NCBI RefSeq assembly: GCF_010730745.1
Contig: NZ_AP022615.1
Span: forward strand, 3,534,001 to 3,598,000
Direction: 5' to 3'
From: Mycobacterium heidelbergense
GTDB taxonomy: Bacteria > Actinomycetota > Actinomycetes > Mycobacteriales > Mycobacteriaceae
DNA length: 64,000 nucleotides
In this document: in pieces, positions 35,879 through 44,363 of the stretch
Numbering within the stretch: position 1 is the first letter of the stretch
Layout: each line of letters opens with the position of its first letter
Program-made: the position numbers and the translations under genes
The notes under the pieces: generated by a model
Seen by the model: the letters and a program-made list of their open reading frames with translations, nothing else
What the model was told of the DNA's origin: nothing
Databases searched by the model: none

Positions 35879-37355
35879 CGAAAACCTTTGCGAGCCTACG
35901 CATGTCGACCTTGCCGCTGGACATCAGCGGCACGTCGGAGCGGCGGATGGGGACGATTCGGCGTGGGATCTTGTACGCCGACAGCTCGGACTTCAGCTCG
36001 CGGCGCAGCGCGCCCTCGTCGACCGTGGCCTCGTCCTCGACGACAATGGCCGCCGCCACCGCTTGGCCCCGTTCGCGGTCGGGGACACCGACGACATACG
36101 CGGTCAGCCCGCCGGTGACCCTGGTGATCGCCTTGGCCACCTCTTCGGGTGACACGTTGGCGCCCGCGGTCTTGATCATCGACCCGCGCCGACCCAGGAA
36201 GTAATAGAAGCCGTCGGCGTCGGCGCGGACCAGATCGCCGGTGTGGAACCAGCCGTCGGCGTCGAAGCTTTCCTCGCGGCTGCGCCTGTGGTACCGCTGC
36301 ATCAGATAGGGGCCGCGGAGGCACAGTTCACCGTCGACGATCTTGACCTCGAATCCCGGGGCGGGCCTGCCGAACGATCCGCGCCGCCGCTCGGGCTGAT
36401 CGGTCTCGTCGCCGCTGAGCAGCACCACGCCGCCGGCCTCGGTCATCCCGAGCATGTTGTGACGCAGCTCGGGATCGGCGGGGCGCGCGTCCGGCGCCAT
36501 GATGGGATACAGGTTGCCGCGTCGCATCGACGACAGGTCCCGGTGCGGGAAGCTCGGGTGCCGGGTCAGGTGGGCGACCGCGGCGGCGAAACCGTTGGTG
36601 ATCGTGGGCTTTTCGGCCTCCAGCAGGTCGAGGGTGTCGCCGGCGTCCGCGGCGTTCGAGCACACCAGGGTCGAGCCGGCGACCAGCGTGGCAAGCAGCC
36701 CGAACGCGAACCCGCCGATCCAGAAGAACGGCGAATTGCAGAAGAGTTTGTCGTCGGCGGACAGGCCCCGGATCCCGTTGAGGTTGCGCTGGTGTTCGAG
36801 CAGACCCGCGTGGGTGTGCACCGCGCCCTTCGGGGTGTCCGTCGACCCGGACGTGTAGACGATCGCGAGCGGGTCGCAGCCGTCGACGTCGTCTTCCATC
36901 GCGGCCAGCCGCGCCTGGTCGGCCGATTCGCCCGGCTCCCAGTCGAAGAACACGTGACGCAGCAACGGGACGGCGATATCGTCGAGGACCCCGGCCAGCC
37001 GTTCGGTATAGTCGTGGGACCGAAAAGCCCGCGCGGCAAGGAGGATTCGGACGTCGCCGTGGGCCAGCTGCTCGCGCAGCTCGCGCGCCGTGCAGAACGT
37101 CGAAAACGGGACGACCACCGCGCCGATCCGTGCCGCGGCGAGCGTGGCCACGACGAAAGCCGTGCCGTTGGGGTACAGCAACCCGACGTGCGTGCCCTTG
37201 CCGGCGCCGAGCGAGAGCAGCGCACCCGCCAGCCGGGCCGAGCGGCCATCCGCCTCCGCATAACTGATCACGTCGTCGTCGCAGACCAGCAGCGGACGGT
37301 CCGCGCGGGCGCGGGCCTGCTCGCGCAGCACGCCGGCCACCGTGCTAGTCGACAT
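35871..37355 (-). CDS. Acyl-CoA synthetase (AMP-forming), ligase 2
   Basis: A 494-residue ligase related to ligase 1. ATP loop IVYTSGSTDTPKGAVHTHAG near residue 150; MLGMTEAGGVVLL; FHTGDLVRADADGFYYFLGR; catalytic Lys region LMSSGKVDMRRLAKVFDG at the end. Start ATG gives MSTSTVAGVLREQ and overlaps ligase 3 by 11 bases. It is the fifth gene of the operon that begins at 41,216. Confidence 0.9.
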   Translation of the reverse strand: MSTSTVAGVLREQARARADRPLLVCDDDVISYAEADGRSARLAGALLSLGAGKGTHVGLLYPNGTAFVVATLAAARIGAVVVPFSTFCTARELREQLAHGDVRILLAARAFRSHDYTERLAGVLDDIAVPLLRHVFFDWEPGESADQARLAAMEDDVDGCDPLAIVYTSGSTDTPKGAVHTHAGLLEHQRNLNGIRGLSADDKLFCNSPFFWIGGFAFGLLATLVAGSTLVCSNAADAGDTLDLLEAEKPTITNGFAAAVAHLTRHPSFPHRDLSSMRRGNLYPIMAPDARPADPELRHNMLGMTEAGGVVLLSGDETDQPERRRGSFGRPAPGFEVKIVDGELCLRGPYLMQRYHRRSREESFDADGWFHTGDLVRADADGFYYFLGRRGSMIKTAGANVSPEEVAKAITRVTGGLTAYVVGVPDRERGQAVAAAIVVEDEATVDEGALRRELKSELSAYKIPRRIVPIRRSDVPLMSSGKVDMRRLAKVFDG

Positions 37356-38805
37356 GTTCGACGGCATCGCCGAAGAAGCGGCGGACCGCGCCCAGGTCGG
37401 CCTTGCCGGACGGGGTCCTCGGGATCGTGTCGACAATGGCGATGCGGGTGGGGATTTCGTAGCGCGCCAGCCTGTCGCGCAGGTACTCGGCGAGCTCGGC
37501 CGAGTCGGCCGGTGAGCGCAGCTCGACCATGGCGGCCGGGGTCTCCCCGAGCCTCTCGTCGGGCTGGCCCACCACCGCGGCGCCCCGCACGGCGGGATGG
37601 CTTTCCAACGCGGTGCGCACGTCGTCGGGGATCACCTTGAAGCCCCCGCGGATGATGGCCTGGTCGGCCCGGCCGACGATCCACAGGAATCCGTCCTCGT
37701 CGATGCGCCCCAGGTCCGTGGTCCGGATCCAGTCGGCGGACGGACCCAGCTGGCCGGGCTTCACCTCGAGCAGGCCCGGTCGGTTGGGGCCGACCGGCAC
37801 GCCGTCCTCGACGACGCGCAGCTGCGCCCCGGGGTTGGCCCGGCCGACGCTGCCGCGCTTGGCTTTCCAGTACTTTTGGTAGTCGGGCAACGTCCAACCC
37901 GCCACGCCGCCACCGAATTCCGTGGCGGCGTAGGACGTCAGCACCGGGATGCCGAACTTCTCGGTGAACGCGTCGGCGTCCTCGGCCGACAGCGGCGCGG
38001 TGCCGGACGTGACGGCGCGGATGCCCGCCAGGTCTTCCCGGCGCAGGTCGGAATGCAGCACCATGCGCAGCGCGGCGGGCACCAGCGACACCGCGGCGGG
38101 CCGATGCCTGCGCACCACCGCGGCCCACCGGTCGAGCTCGAACCGCTCCAGCAGCGCAAAGGGCCGCGCCTCGGTGACGCACTGCAGCACGCGAAAGACG
38201 CCGCCGATGTGCACGAGCGGGGAGTTGACGATCGCCACGCCGCGCCGCGGCTCGGTCGGGGCCGGCGAGTTCCGCGGGTCGGGCCCCAGCACGCTGCGCG
38301 CCAGCATGTCGTAGGTGAGGTCGACGCGCTTGGGCGGGCCGGTGGTTCCGCTGGTCAGCATCCGGACCGCCACGCCGGGCCGGGTACCGGGGCCGGCGCC
38401 GGCCGACCGGGCCGGCGTCACCCGCGCGGCGTGATCCACACCGGAGATCGACACCACCGTCGTAAGCGCCGGTGGCGCACCAAGATTGGCCAGATCGTCG
38501 GGATCGCCAACCAGCACCGGCAATCCCAGCGATTCGACGTCGGCCCTGGTGCGTTCGTCGCCGCGGGAGGGATTGACGGTCACCACCGTGCCCCCCGACA
38601 GCAGGACCCCGAGGAAGGCCGCGACGTGGGCGGGCCGGTTGCGCAGCAGGATGCCCACCTCGCGTTGTGCGGCAAGGGAACCGATCCGCTCGGCCATCGC
38701 GGCGACCTGGCCCCACGAAAACCACGTGTCCGCATACTCGATCGCGCGCGCGTCGGGCGCCAGGCCCAGCACGTCGGCGATACGCCGAGTGAGCGGGTGG
38801 GTCAT
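37345..38805 (-). CDS. Acyl-CoA synthetase (AMP-forming), ligase 3
   Basis: A 486-residue ligase more distant from ligases 1 and 2. ATP loop MLTSGTTGPPKRVDLTYD near residue 160, where the usual KG is KR. Then SYAATEFGGGVAGW, RTTDLGRIDEDGFLWIVGR, IIRGGFKVIPDDVRTAL and Lys in PRTPSGKADLGAVRRF. It overlaps crotonase 2 by one base (TCATCA junction). Three ligases in a row imply several acids or several activation steps. Confidence 0.9.
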   Translation of the reverse strand: MTHPLTRRIADVLGLAPDARAIEYADTWFSWGQVAAMAERIGSLAAQREVGILLRNRPAHVAAFLGVLLSGGTVVTVNPSRGDERTRADVESLGLPVLVGDPDDLANLGAPPALTTVVSISGVDHAARVTPARSAGAGPGTRPGVAVRMLTSGTTGPPKRVDLTYDMLARSVLGPDPRNSPAPTEPRRGVAIVNSPLVHIGGVFRVLQCVTEARPFALLERFELDRWAAVVRRHRPAAVSLVPAALRMVLHSDLRREDLAGIRAVTSGTAPLSAEDADAFTEKFGIPVLTSYAATEFGGGVAGWTLPDYQKYWKAKRGSVGRANPGAQLRVVEDGVPVGPNRPGLLEVKPGQLGPSADWIRTTDLGRIDEDGFLWIVGRADQAIIRGGFKVIPDDVRTALESHPAVRGAAVVGQPDERLGETPAAMVELRSPADSAELAEYLRDRLARYEIPTRIAIVDTIPRTPSGKADLGAVRRFFGDAVEHVD

Positions 38806-39590
38806 CAGCGGATTCTCGGCGTGCTGGGCGCGGCCGTGCCGCCCCGGGCGGCCAGCTCGGCCTTCCCGAGCGGATTGCCCAGCCGGGTATAGATCAGGCC
38901 CTGCTCCAGGGCCGCGCGATAGGGCTTGTCCAGGGACTCCCAGATGGCCTTGACGGTGCCCTGGGTCGCCGACGGCGGCTTGGCGGCGATCGTGGCGGCG
39001 ATCTCGTGCGCGCGCGCCCACAGCCGGTCCGGGGGGACCACCTCGGTCACCAGACCGATCCGCAGCGCGGTGTCGGCGCCGACGCGTTCGTCGCCGCCCA
39101 TCAACGCGATGCGCAGCGTCTCGCCCAGACCGATCCGACGCATCAACCCGATCGGCTCCAGCGCGCACACCAATCCCGCGCTCACGTGCGAGTCGAAGAA
39201 CGTCGCGTCGGTCGAACAGAGGACGACATCGGCCTCGTTGACGAAATAGAACGCGCCCGCGGTGCACATTCCCTGCACGGCGCACACCACCGGCTTCCAC
39301 ATCTTCTGCCACTTCGGGCTCAGCGCCTCACCGGGATCCTCGTGGTTCCACACATTCTCGGGCTGCCCGTAGGGCGTCTTGATGTCCAGGCCCGCGCTGA
39401 AAGCCCGGCTTCCCGCCGCCCGCAGCACGACGGCGTTCACGGAATCGTCGAGCTTGACGATGCGCCATGCCTCGGCCATCTCCTCGCACATCGTCCGGTT
39501 GAACGCGTTGAGCGACTCCGGCCGGTTCAGCGTGATGGTGGCGACGCGGTCGGCCGCGTCGACGTCGAGCAGGATCGTGTCGAAGCTCAT
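38805..39590 (-). CDS. Enoyl-CoA hydratase/isomerase (crotonase 2)
   Basis: A 261-residue crotonase. I chose the ATG giving MSFDTILLDVDAADR because it overlaps the upstream stop (ATGA); ATGs at 39,596 and GCC-ATG at 39,602 are possible. RAFSAGLDIKTPYGQPENVW and VQGMCTAGAFYFVNEADVVL mark the active-site region, which departs from the classical NGxxxGGG pattern. It resembles crotonase 3 next door in the TFFDSHVSAGLV segment. Confidence 0.88.
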   Translation of the reverse strand: MSFDTILLDVDAADRVATITLNRPESLNAFNRTMCEEMAEAWRIVKLDDSVNAVVLRAAGSRAFSAGLDIKTPYGQPENVWNHEDPGEALSPKWQKMWKPVVCAVQGMCTAGAFYFVNEADVVLCSTDATFFDSHVSAGLVCALEPIGLMRRIGLGETLRIALMGGDERVGADTALRIGLVTEVVPPDRLWARAHEIAATIAAKPPSATQGTVKAIWESLDKPYRAALEQGLIYTRLGNPLGKAELAARGGTAAPSTPRIR

Positions 39591-40390
39591 CGGCATCGCC
39601 AATTCGGGGCGCGCTTTTCCAGGAACGCCCGCGGACCCTCGAGCGAATCCTCGGTGTGCAGGTTGCGCTCGCGGAACGCCTCGGCCAACGTCTCGGCCTC
39701 GTGCAGCGGCAGGTCGAGGCCCTTGAGGATGGCCAGCCGGGTTCCCCGAACGGCCAGTGGCGCATTGGAATTGACGACGTCGGCGAGTTCGTGCGCCCGC
39801 TCGAGGAGACGGTCGTGCTCGACGATCTCGCTGATCATCCCCAGTTCATAGGCCCGCTGGGCGGTCATCCGCTCGTGCTTGCCCAGCAACGCCATCCGCA
39901 GGGCGGTCGATCGGGGCAGCACGCGGGCCAGTCGCACCACTTCGCGCGCGGCCACCAGGCCGATGCTGACGTGCGGGTCGAAGAACGTCGCCTTATCCGA
40001 GGCGATGACGATGTCACCCGTCGTCACCCAGTCCAGCCCCGCGCCGCAACAGATCCCGTTGATGGCCGCGAGCATCGGCTTGGCCATCCGCCGAAACGGC
40101 GGCGTGCCCTCCTGCGGCGCCTCCCACTGCTCGTAGGTCGACAGGTACGCCCGCTCGTCGACCACCTTGCCGTCACCGGGGATCTCCTTGACGTCGGCGC
40201 CCGCGCAAAACGCGCGCCCGGTCCCGGTGACGATGAGCAGCCACACCTTGTCATCGTTTTCGGCCTCGTCGTAGGCGGCGCGCAATTCGGTGATCATGTG
40301 CGGGCTCAGGGCGTTCAGCGCGTCGGGCCGGTTGAGCGTGATGGTGGCCTTATGTCCGTCGACCTCGTACTTGATGTCGTTGAACGACAT
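39587..40390 (-). CDS. Enoyl-CoA hydratase/isomerase (crotonase 3)
   Basis: A 267-residue crotonase with GRAFCAGADVKEIPGDG, AINGICCGAGLDWVTTGDIV and ATFFDPHVSIGLVAAREVV. Start ATG (MSFNDIKYEVDG) follows GAAGGGAAGACC. The 13-bp gap to crotonase 4 upstream indicates one operon. The divergence among crotonases 2, 3 and 4 suggests distinct steps such as hydration, isomerisation or ring opening. Confidence 0.89.
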   Translation of the reverse strand: MSFNDIKYEVDGHKATITLNRPDALNALSPHMITELRAAYDEAENDDKVWLLIVTGTGRAFCAGADVKEIPGDGKVVDERAYLSTYEQWEAPQEGTPPFRRMAKPMLAAINGICCGAGLDWVTTGDIVIASDKATFFDPHVSIGLVAAREVVRLARVLPRSTALRMALLGKHERMTAQRAYELGMISEIVEHDRLLERAHELADVVNSNAPLAVRGTRLAILKGLDLPLHEAETLAEAFRERNLHTEDSLEGPRAFLEKRAPNWRCR

Positions 40391-40403
40391 GGTCTTCCCT
40401 TCG

Positions 40404-41216
40404 TCAGCGGCCACGGAAGTCCGGCCTGCGCTTCTCCCGAAAGGCCGCCAGCCCCTCCTTGAAATCGCCTGTGCGGCAGGACAGTTCGAGGTTGAAGAGC
40501 TCTTGCGTCATGGAATCGGCCAGCGAGGCATGCAGGCCATGGTGGATCGCCTGCTTGGTCAGGCCGATCGCCACCGTGGGCGCCGACGCAAGCCGTGCCA
40601 GCAGTCCTTCGACGGCTTCGGTCAATTCGGCTTCGGGCACGGCGTCGTGGATCAGTCCCCAGTCGGCGGCCTCGGACCCGGCCACCTTGTCGCCGAGCAG
40701 CAGCATCGACTTGGCCCGCGCCAAACCGACCAGCCGCGGCAGCAGCCACGTCGAGCCCGAATCGGCGCTGAACCCGCGATCGGCGAACGGCTCCCAGAAC
40801 AGGGCGTCGTCAGCGGCGATCGTGAAGTCGGCGGCCAGGGCCAGATTGCAGCCGAGGCCGACGGCCCAGCCCCGCACGCCGCAGACGACCGGCAGCGCAA
40901 TGGTGTGGACGAGGTCGATCACGCGGTGGGCGGCGTGCGGGATACGGCGCACCAGGTGACCGGCGCGGGGTCGCTGCCCGTCGGCGTTCGTCGCCACCCA
41001 GTCCGCACCCGCACAGAAATCGCCGCCGGCGCCCTGGATGTGGATGGCGCGCAGGGCGTCGTCCGACGCGGCCGCGGTGAGCGCGTCGACCAGCGCGTCG
41101 ACCATCGAATGGCTCAGCGAGTTGCGCCTCGACGGACGGTCCAGCGTGATCCGCAGGACCTCGCCGTCACGGCTCGTCGTCACCGTTCCGTCGGCAGCGT
41201 CAACCTCGTGAGTCAC
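40404..41216 (-). CDS. Enoyl-CoA hydratase/isomerase (crotonase 4)
   Basis: A 270-residue crotonase, the first gene of a six-gene operon (crotonases 4, 3, 2 and ligases 3, 2, 1). Motifs are GGDFCAGADWVATN, VRGWAVGLGCNLALAADFTI and FADRGFSADSGSTWLLPRL. Start is GTG (MTHEVDAADGTV). Its promoter shares a 121-bp gap and operator S5 with the hotdog gene. Confidence 0.9.
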   Translation of the reverse strand: MTHEVDAADGTVTTSRDGEVLRITLDRPSRRNSLSHSMVDALVDALTAAASDDALRAIHIQGAGGDFCAGADWVATNADGQRPRAGHLVRRIPHAAHRVIDLVHTIALPVVCGVRGWAVGLGCNLALAADFTIAADDALFWEPFADRGFSADSGSTWLLPRLVGLARAKSMLLLGDKVAGSEAADWGLIHDAVPEAELTEAVEGLLARLASAPTVAIGLTKQAIHHGLHASLADSMTQELFNLELSCRTGDFKEGLAAFREKRRPDFRGR

Positions 41217-41241
41217 CGTCGAGTAGGCCCTTCCCCGGTTG

Positions 41242-41262
41242 ATACGGTTACCGCTACAGTAA
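41242..41262. promoter_or_regulatory. Operator-like palindrome S5
   Basis: Half-sites ATACGGTTA and CTACAGTAA with spacer CCG, matching nTACnGTnnnnnnnACnGTAn. It is 25 bp from the minus-strand operon start and 75 bp from the hotdog gene. A second perfect inverted repeat, AGCAAT-TCG-ATTGCT, follows at 41,262-41,276. Confidence 0.55.
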
Positions 41263-41337
41263 GCAATTCGATTGCTATCGTGTACAAGTTAGCGCAGAAA
41301 GGTCGCCGACGGAACAGGCGGCCGGTGAAGAGGGTGC

Positions 41338-41988
41338 ATGGCGGAGGACAAACCGCAATACGGTGAACGGCCGCTGCCTCAGACCATCGCGTTCGCCGGC
41401 GCCGTCCGGCGCCTGACCGGACTGGTCCTGTCGCTCGAGCATTCCGACCCCGCCGTCGACGCGATGCTGGCCCAGTTCGGCCGGTGGGAGAACGAACTGG
41501 CCGCCGCGGTCTCCCCGGACAGCGCGCCGCGCGTCGGACCCGACGCGGGCGACACCAAACGCGTCTACCTCGATCACGCCTTCGACGTCGGCGCGTACAA
41601 CCCGTGCTATCCGGAGTACGAGTTCGACCGGCTCGACGCCGAAACCGCCTCCGGCCGTGTGAATTTCCCGCTGGTCTTCGAGGGGCCACCGGGATTCGTC
41701 AACGGGGGGTTCGTCGCGGTCTTCTTCGATTGCGTCACCCAGCACCAGAACTGCGCGGCGAGCCTGTCGGGCAAGACGCGTTCGCTGGGCGTCACGTTCC
41801 GGCGACCCACCCCGATCCTCACCGACTTGCGGTTCGACATCGTCCGGTCGCCGGTCGAGCGGGGTGTCCGGTCGACGGCACGGCTGCTCCGCGACGACGA
41901 CGTGCTCTGCATCGGCGAGTTCGATTCGCTGGCCGCCCGTCCCGAGACCCTGACCGGCTTCCACTTCGGCAAGCGACGAACCCGATGA
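41338..41988 (+). CDS. Hotdog-fold (PaaI/acyl-CoA thioesterase-like) protein
   Basis: A 216-residue protein whose C-terminal half has the hotdog pattern FEGPPGFVNGGFVAVFFDCV (about residues 117-136) then FRRPTPILTDLRFDIV. The N-terminal 90 residues show no clear domain. The fold often hydrolyses acyl-CoA thioesters; here it could release CoA from a dead-end intermediate. Start ATG (MAEDKPQYGERPL). Confidence 0.78.
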   Translation: MAEDKPQYGERPLPQTIAFAGAVRRLTGLVLSLEHSDPAVDAMLAQFGRWENELAAAVSPDSAPRVGPDAGDTKRVYLDHAFDVGAYNPCYPEYEFDRLDAETASGRVNFPLVFEGPPGFVNGGFVAVFFDCVTQHQNCAASLSGKTRSLGVTFRRPTPILTDLRFDIVRSPVERGVRSTARLLRDDDVLCIGEFDSLAARPETLTGFHFGKRRTR

Positions 41989-42089
41989 CGCTCCGGCGCG
42001 CCGCAACGCCCTCGCCTACGGGGTGGACAAAACCATTGAGGCGAGGCCCATTTCGGGCAACGGCCGGCCTGCGAAGAAAGTGACATGCG

Positions 42090-42965
42090 ATGACCAGCGA
42101 CGAGCGCGTACTGTTCGACGTCGATCCCGGCAAGCGGATCGCCACCATCACGCTCAACAACCCCAAGCAGCGCAACTCCTATGACGCCGCCATGCGCGAT
42201 GCGATCGCCCGCTGCCTCGACCGGGTCGCCGCCGACGACGACCTGACCGTCGTGTTGTTGCGCGGCGAGGGAGGCGTTTTCAGTACCGGCGCGGACATGA
42301 ACAACGCCTACGCCTGGTACGGCGACCGGGACGCGGCCGCGGCACAGCGGCGCCCGAGCCAGCGTCGTCGGCTCACGGTCGACCGGAACTCGTTCGGCTT
42401 CTACCACAACTTCATGGGCTTCCCGAAGGTCACGGTCGGCGAAATCAGCGGCTACGCCCTCGGCGGCGGATTCGAGATGGCCCTGATGACCGACATCTCG
42501 GTCATCGCGCGCGACACCAAGATCGGGATGCCGGCCACTCGCTTCCTGGGGCCGGCGCTGGGAAGCCTGCACATGTTCTTTCACCGGCTCGGCCCGGTCC
42601 TCGCGCGCCGGTTGTTGCTCACCGGCGACATCATCGAGGCGGGTGCGGTCGAGCATCTCGGCATCTTCACCGATACCTGTGCGGCCGAAATGGTTTCGGC
42701 GCGGGCCAGGTACTGGGCGGAGAAGGCGGCCAAGATGCCGGCCGACGGGGTCGTCATCGCCAAAGAGGCGTTCCGGTTGGTCGAGCAGAGCCAGGCGTAT
42801 CAGGGCGAGGAAGTCGCCAGCTACCTCTTTCACGCGTTCGGAACGAACCTGCAATTCGCTCCGGGCGAGTTCAATTTCGTCAAGGCCCGGGCGGAACACG
42901 GCACCAAGGAGGCGTTCCGCCTGCGCGACGAGCACTTCGAGGTCCCCGAACCGGAGTCGAGGTAG
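42090..42965 (+). CDS. Enoyl-CoA hydratase/isomerase (crotonase 5)
   Basis: A 291-residue crotonase with VFSTGADMNNAYAWYG, EISGYALGGGFEMALMTDIS and IGMPATRFLGPALGS. It carries an insertion after the active-site loop (DRDAAAAQRRPSQRRRL). It starts at ATG (MTSDERVLFDVD), about 100 bp after the hotdog gene, probably co-transcribed. Confidence 0.9.
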   Translation: MTSDERVLFDVDPGKRIATITLNNPKQRNSYDAAMRDAIARCLDRVAADDDLTVVLLRGEGGVFSTGADMNNAYAWYGDRDAAAAQRRPSQRRRLTVDRNSFGFYHNFMGFPKVTVGEISGYALGGGFEMALMTDISVIARDTKIGMPATRFLGPALGSLHMFFHRLGPVLARRLLLTGDIIEAGAVEHLGIFTDTCAAEMVSARARYWAEKAAKMPADGVVIAKEAFRLVEQSQAYQGEEVASYLFHAFGTNLQFAPGEFNFVKARAEHGTKEAFRLRDEHFEVPEPESR

Positions 42966-42988
42966 CTTTCGCCGGTGCGGTGGGTGCG

Positions 42989-43009
42989 GTACCGTTGCGA
43001 CAACGGTAA
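42989..43009. promoter_or_regulatory. Operator-like palindrome S6
   Basis: TACCGTTG and CAACGGTA are perfect inverted repeats around CGA, fitting nTACnGTnnnnnnnACnGTAn. It lies 24 bp after crotonase 5 and 65 bp before the CoA-transferase start. Confidence 0.6.
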
Positions 43010-43073
43010 GGCAGTCGGGTGGGAAATGCCGAAGCGTCGACCGTAAGAGTTTCGGCGGCAGGAGTGGACTCAG

Positions 43074-44300
43074 TTGGTCAGGGTGATGGCGGGCTTCCGG
43101 GTCCTCGAGGTCGCGCAGTTCACGTTCGTCCCGGCGGCCGGCGCCATCCTCGCCGATTGGGGCGCCGACGTCATCAAGGTCGAGCATCCGGTGCGCGGCG
43201 ACACGCAGCGCGGGTTTCTGCACATGGGCGGTTTTCGCCTCGACCCCGACCGGCACCCGCTGATCGAGCACCCCAACCGGGGTAAGCGCAGCGTCGGCAT
43301 CGACCTGTCGACCCCCGGCGGGCGGGAAGTGCTGTACGAACTCGCGAAGGCCTCCGACGTGTTTCTCACGAACTATCTGCCGTCGGCGCGTCAGAAGAAC
43401 AAATTCGACGTGGAGCATATCCGTGCCGCCAACCCGGCGATCGTGTACGCGCGCGGCAGCGCGTACGGGGACAAGGGAGCCGAGCGCGACGTCGGCGGCT
43501 ACGACGGGACGGCGTTCTGGACCCGCAGCGGCATCGGCCACTCGCTGACGCCGGCCGAGCTGGGCGCGCCACTGGCGCAAGGAATTCCCGCGTTCGGCGA
43601 TTCCATCGGCGGGATGAACATCGCGGGCGGCATCGCGGCCGCGCTCCTGCATCGCGAACGCAGCGGCGAGGCCGTCGAGGTCGACGTGTCGCTGCTGAGC
43701 ACGGCGTGGTGGGCGGCGGGCGCGAGCGTGACGCAGGGCATGGACACCGGCGAAGCCATGCGCGCGGAGATGCCGAAATCCGGTGGTTCTGAGGTCAACC
43801 CGTTTCTGGGCAATTACCAGACGTCCGACGGCGGAACGATCAATCTGTGCATCGTGAGCCCCACCGGGTATATTCGCGACACGTTCGAACACCTTGGCAT
43901 CGCCGAGGCGGCCGATGACGCGCGCTTCGCGACCGTGCTGGCGCTGATCGAGAACGCCGAGGCGGCAAGCGATTTGATCGCCGAGGCGATCGGGGGCAGG
44001 CCGTTCGAATACTGGTGCCGGCATCTCAAGACGATGAAGGGTCAGTGGGCGCCGTTCCAAAGCCTCGTCGACCTGGGCGCCGACGAGCAGGCCATCGCCA
44101 ACGACATGATCGCCGAGGTGGAGGCCGCCGACGGCGGTCCCCCGTTCAAGGTCGTGCGCGGACCGGTGCAGTTCAACCATGAGCCCCTGGTCACCACGCG
44201 GGCCCCGCAGGCGTCCGAGCACACCGAACTGGTGTTGATGGAATTGGGCATGGACTGGGACCGCATCGAAGAGCTCAAGGACTCGGGCGCCATCGCCTAA
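43074..44300 (+). CDS. Family III CoA-transferase (CaiB/BaiF)
   Basis: A 408-residue protein with FRVLEVAQFTFVPAAGAILA, GADVIKVEHPVRGD, NRGKRSVGIDLSTPGG and the YDGTAFWTRSGI block typical of family III enzymes. TTG 43,074 lies nine bases after AGGAG and is my preferred start; ATG 43,086 (MAGFRVLEVAQF) is the alternative. It is unlike the transferase at 28.4 kb, so a different donor or acceptor is likely. Confidence 0.88.
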   Translation: MVRVMAGFRVLEVAQFTFVPAAGAILADWGADVIKVEHPVRGDTQRGFLHMGGFRLDPDRHPLIEHPNRGKRSVGIDLSTPGGREVLYELAKASDVFLTNYLPSARQKNKFDVEHIRAANPAIVYARGSAYGDKGAERDVGGYDGTAFWTRSGIGHSLTPAELGAPLAQGIPAFGDSIGGMNIAGGIAAALLHRERSGEAVEVDVSLLSTAWWAAGASVTQGMDTGEAMRAEMPKSGGSEVNPFLGNYQTSDGGTINLCIVSPTGYIRDTFEHLGIAEAADDARFATVLALIENAEAASDLIAEAIGGRPFEYWCRHLKTMKGQWAPFQSLVDLGADEQAIANDMIAEVEAADGGPPFKVVRGPVQFNHEPLVTTRAPQASEHTELVLMELGMDWDRIEELKDSGAIA

Positions 44301-44363
44301 GGGGTTGGCGCCAAACCTCATTGGGCCCCGGGTTGAGGACCGGACAGCGAGAGGAGCGACATC

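Noticed and set aside
41262..41276. Perfect inverted repeat AGCAAT-TCG-ATTGCT as another operator copy
   Set aside because: It does not share the TACnGT core, so it is noted as a separate repeat next to S5 rather than as a regulon member.
43019..43285. Short plus-strand frame before the CoA-transferase as a leader peptide
   Set aside because: It runs far into the CoA-transferase gene in another frame and does not end at the start codon, unlike the two leader candidates reported.
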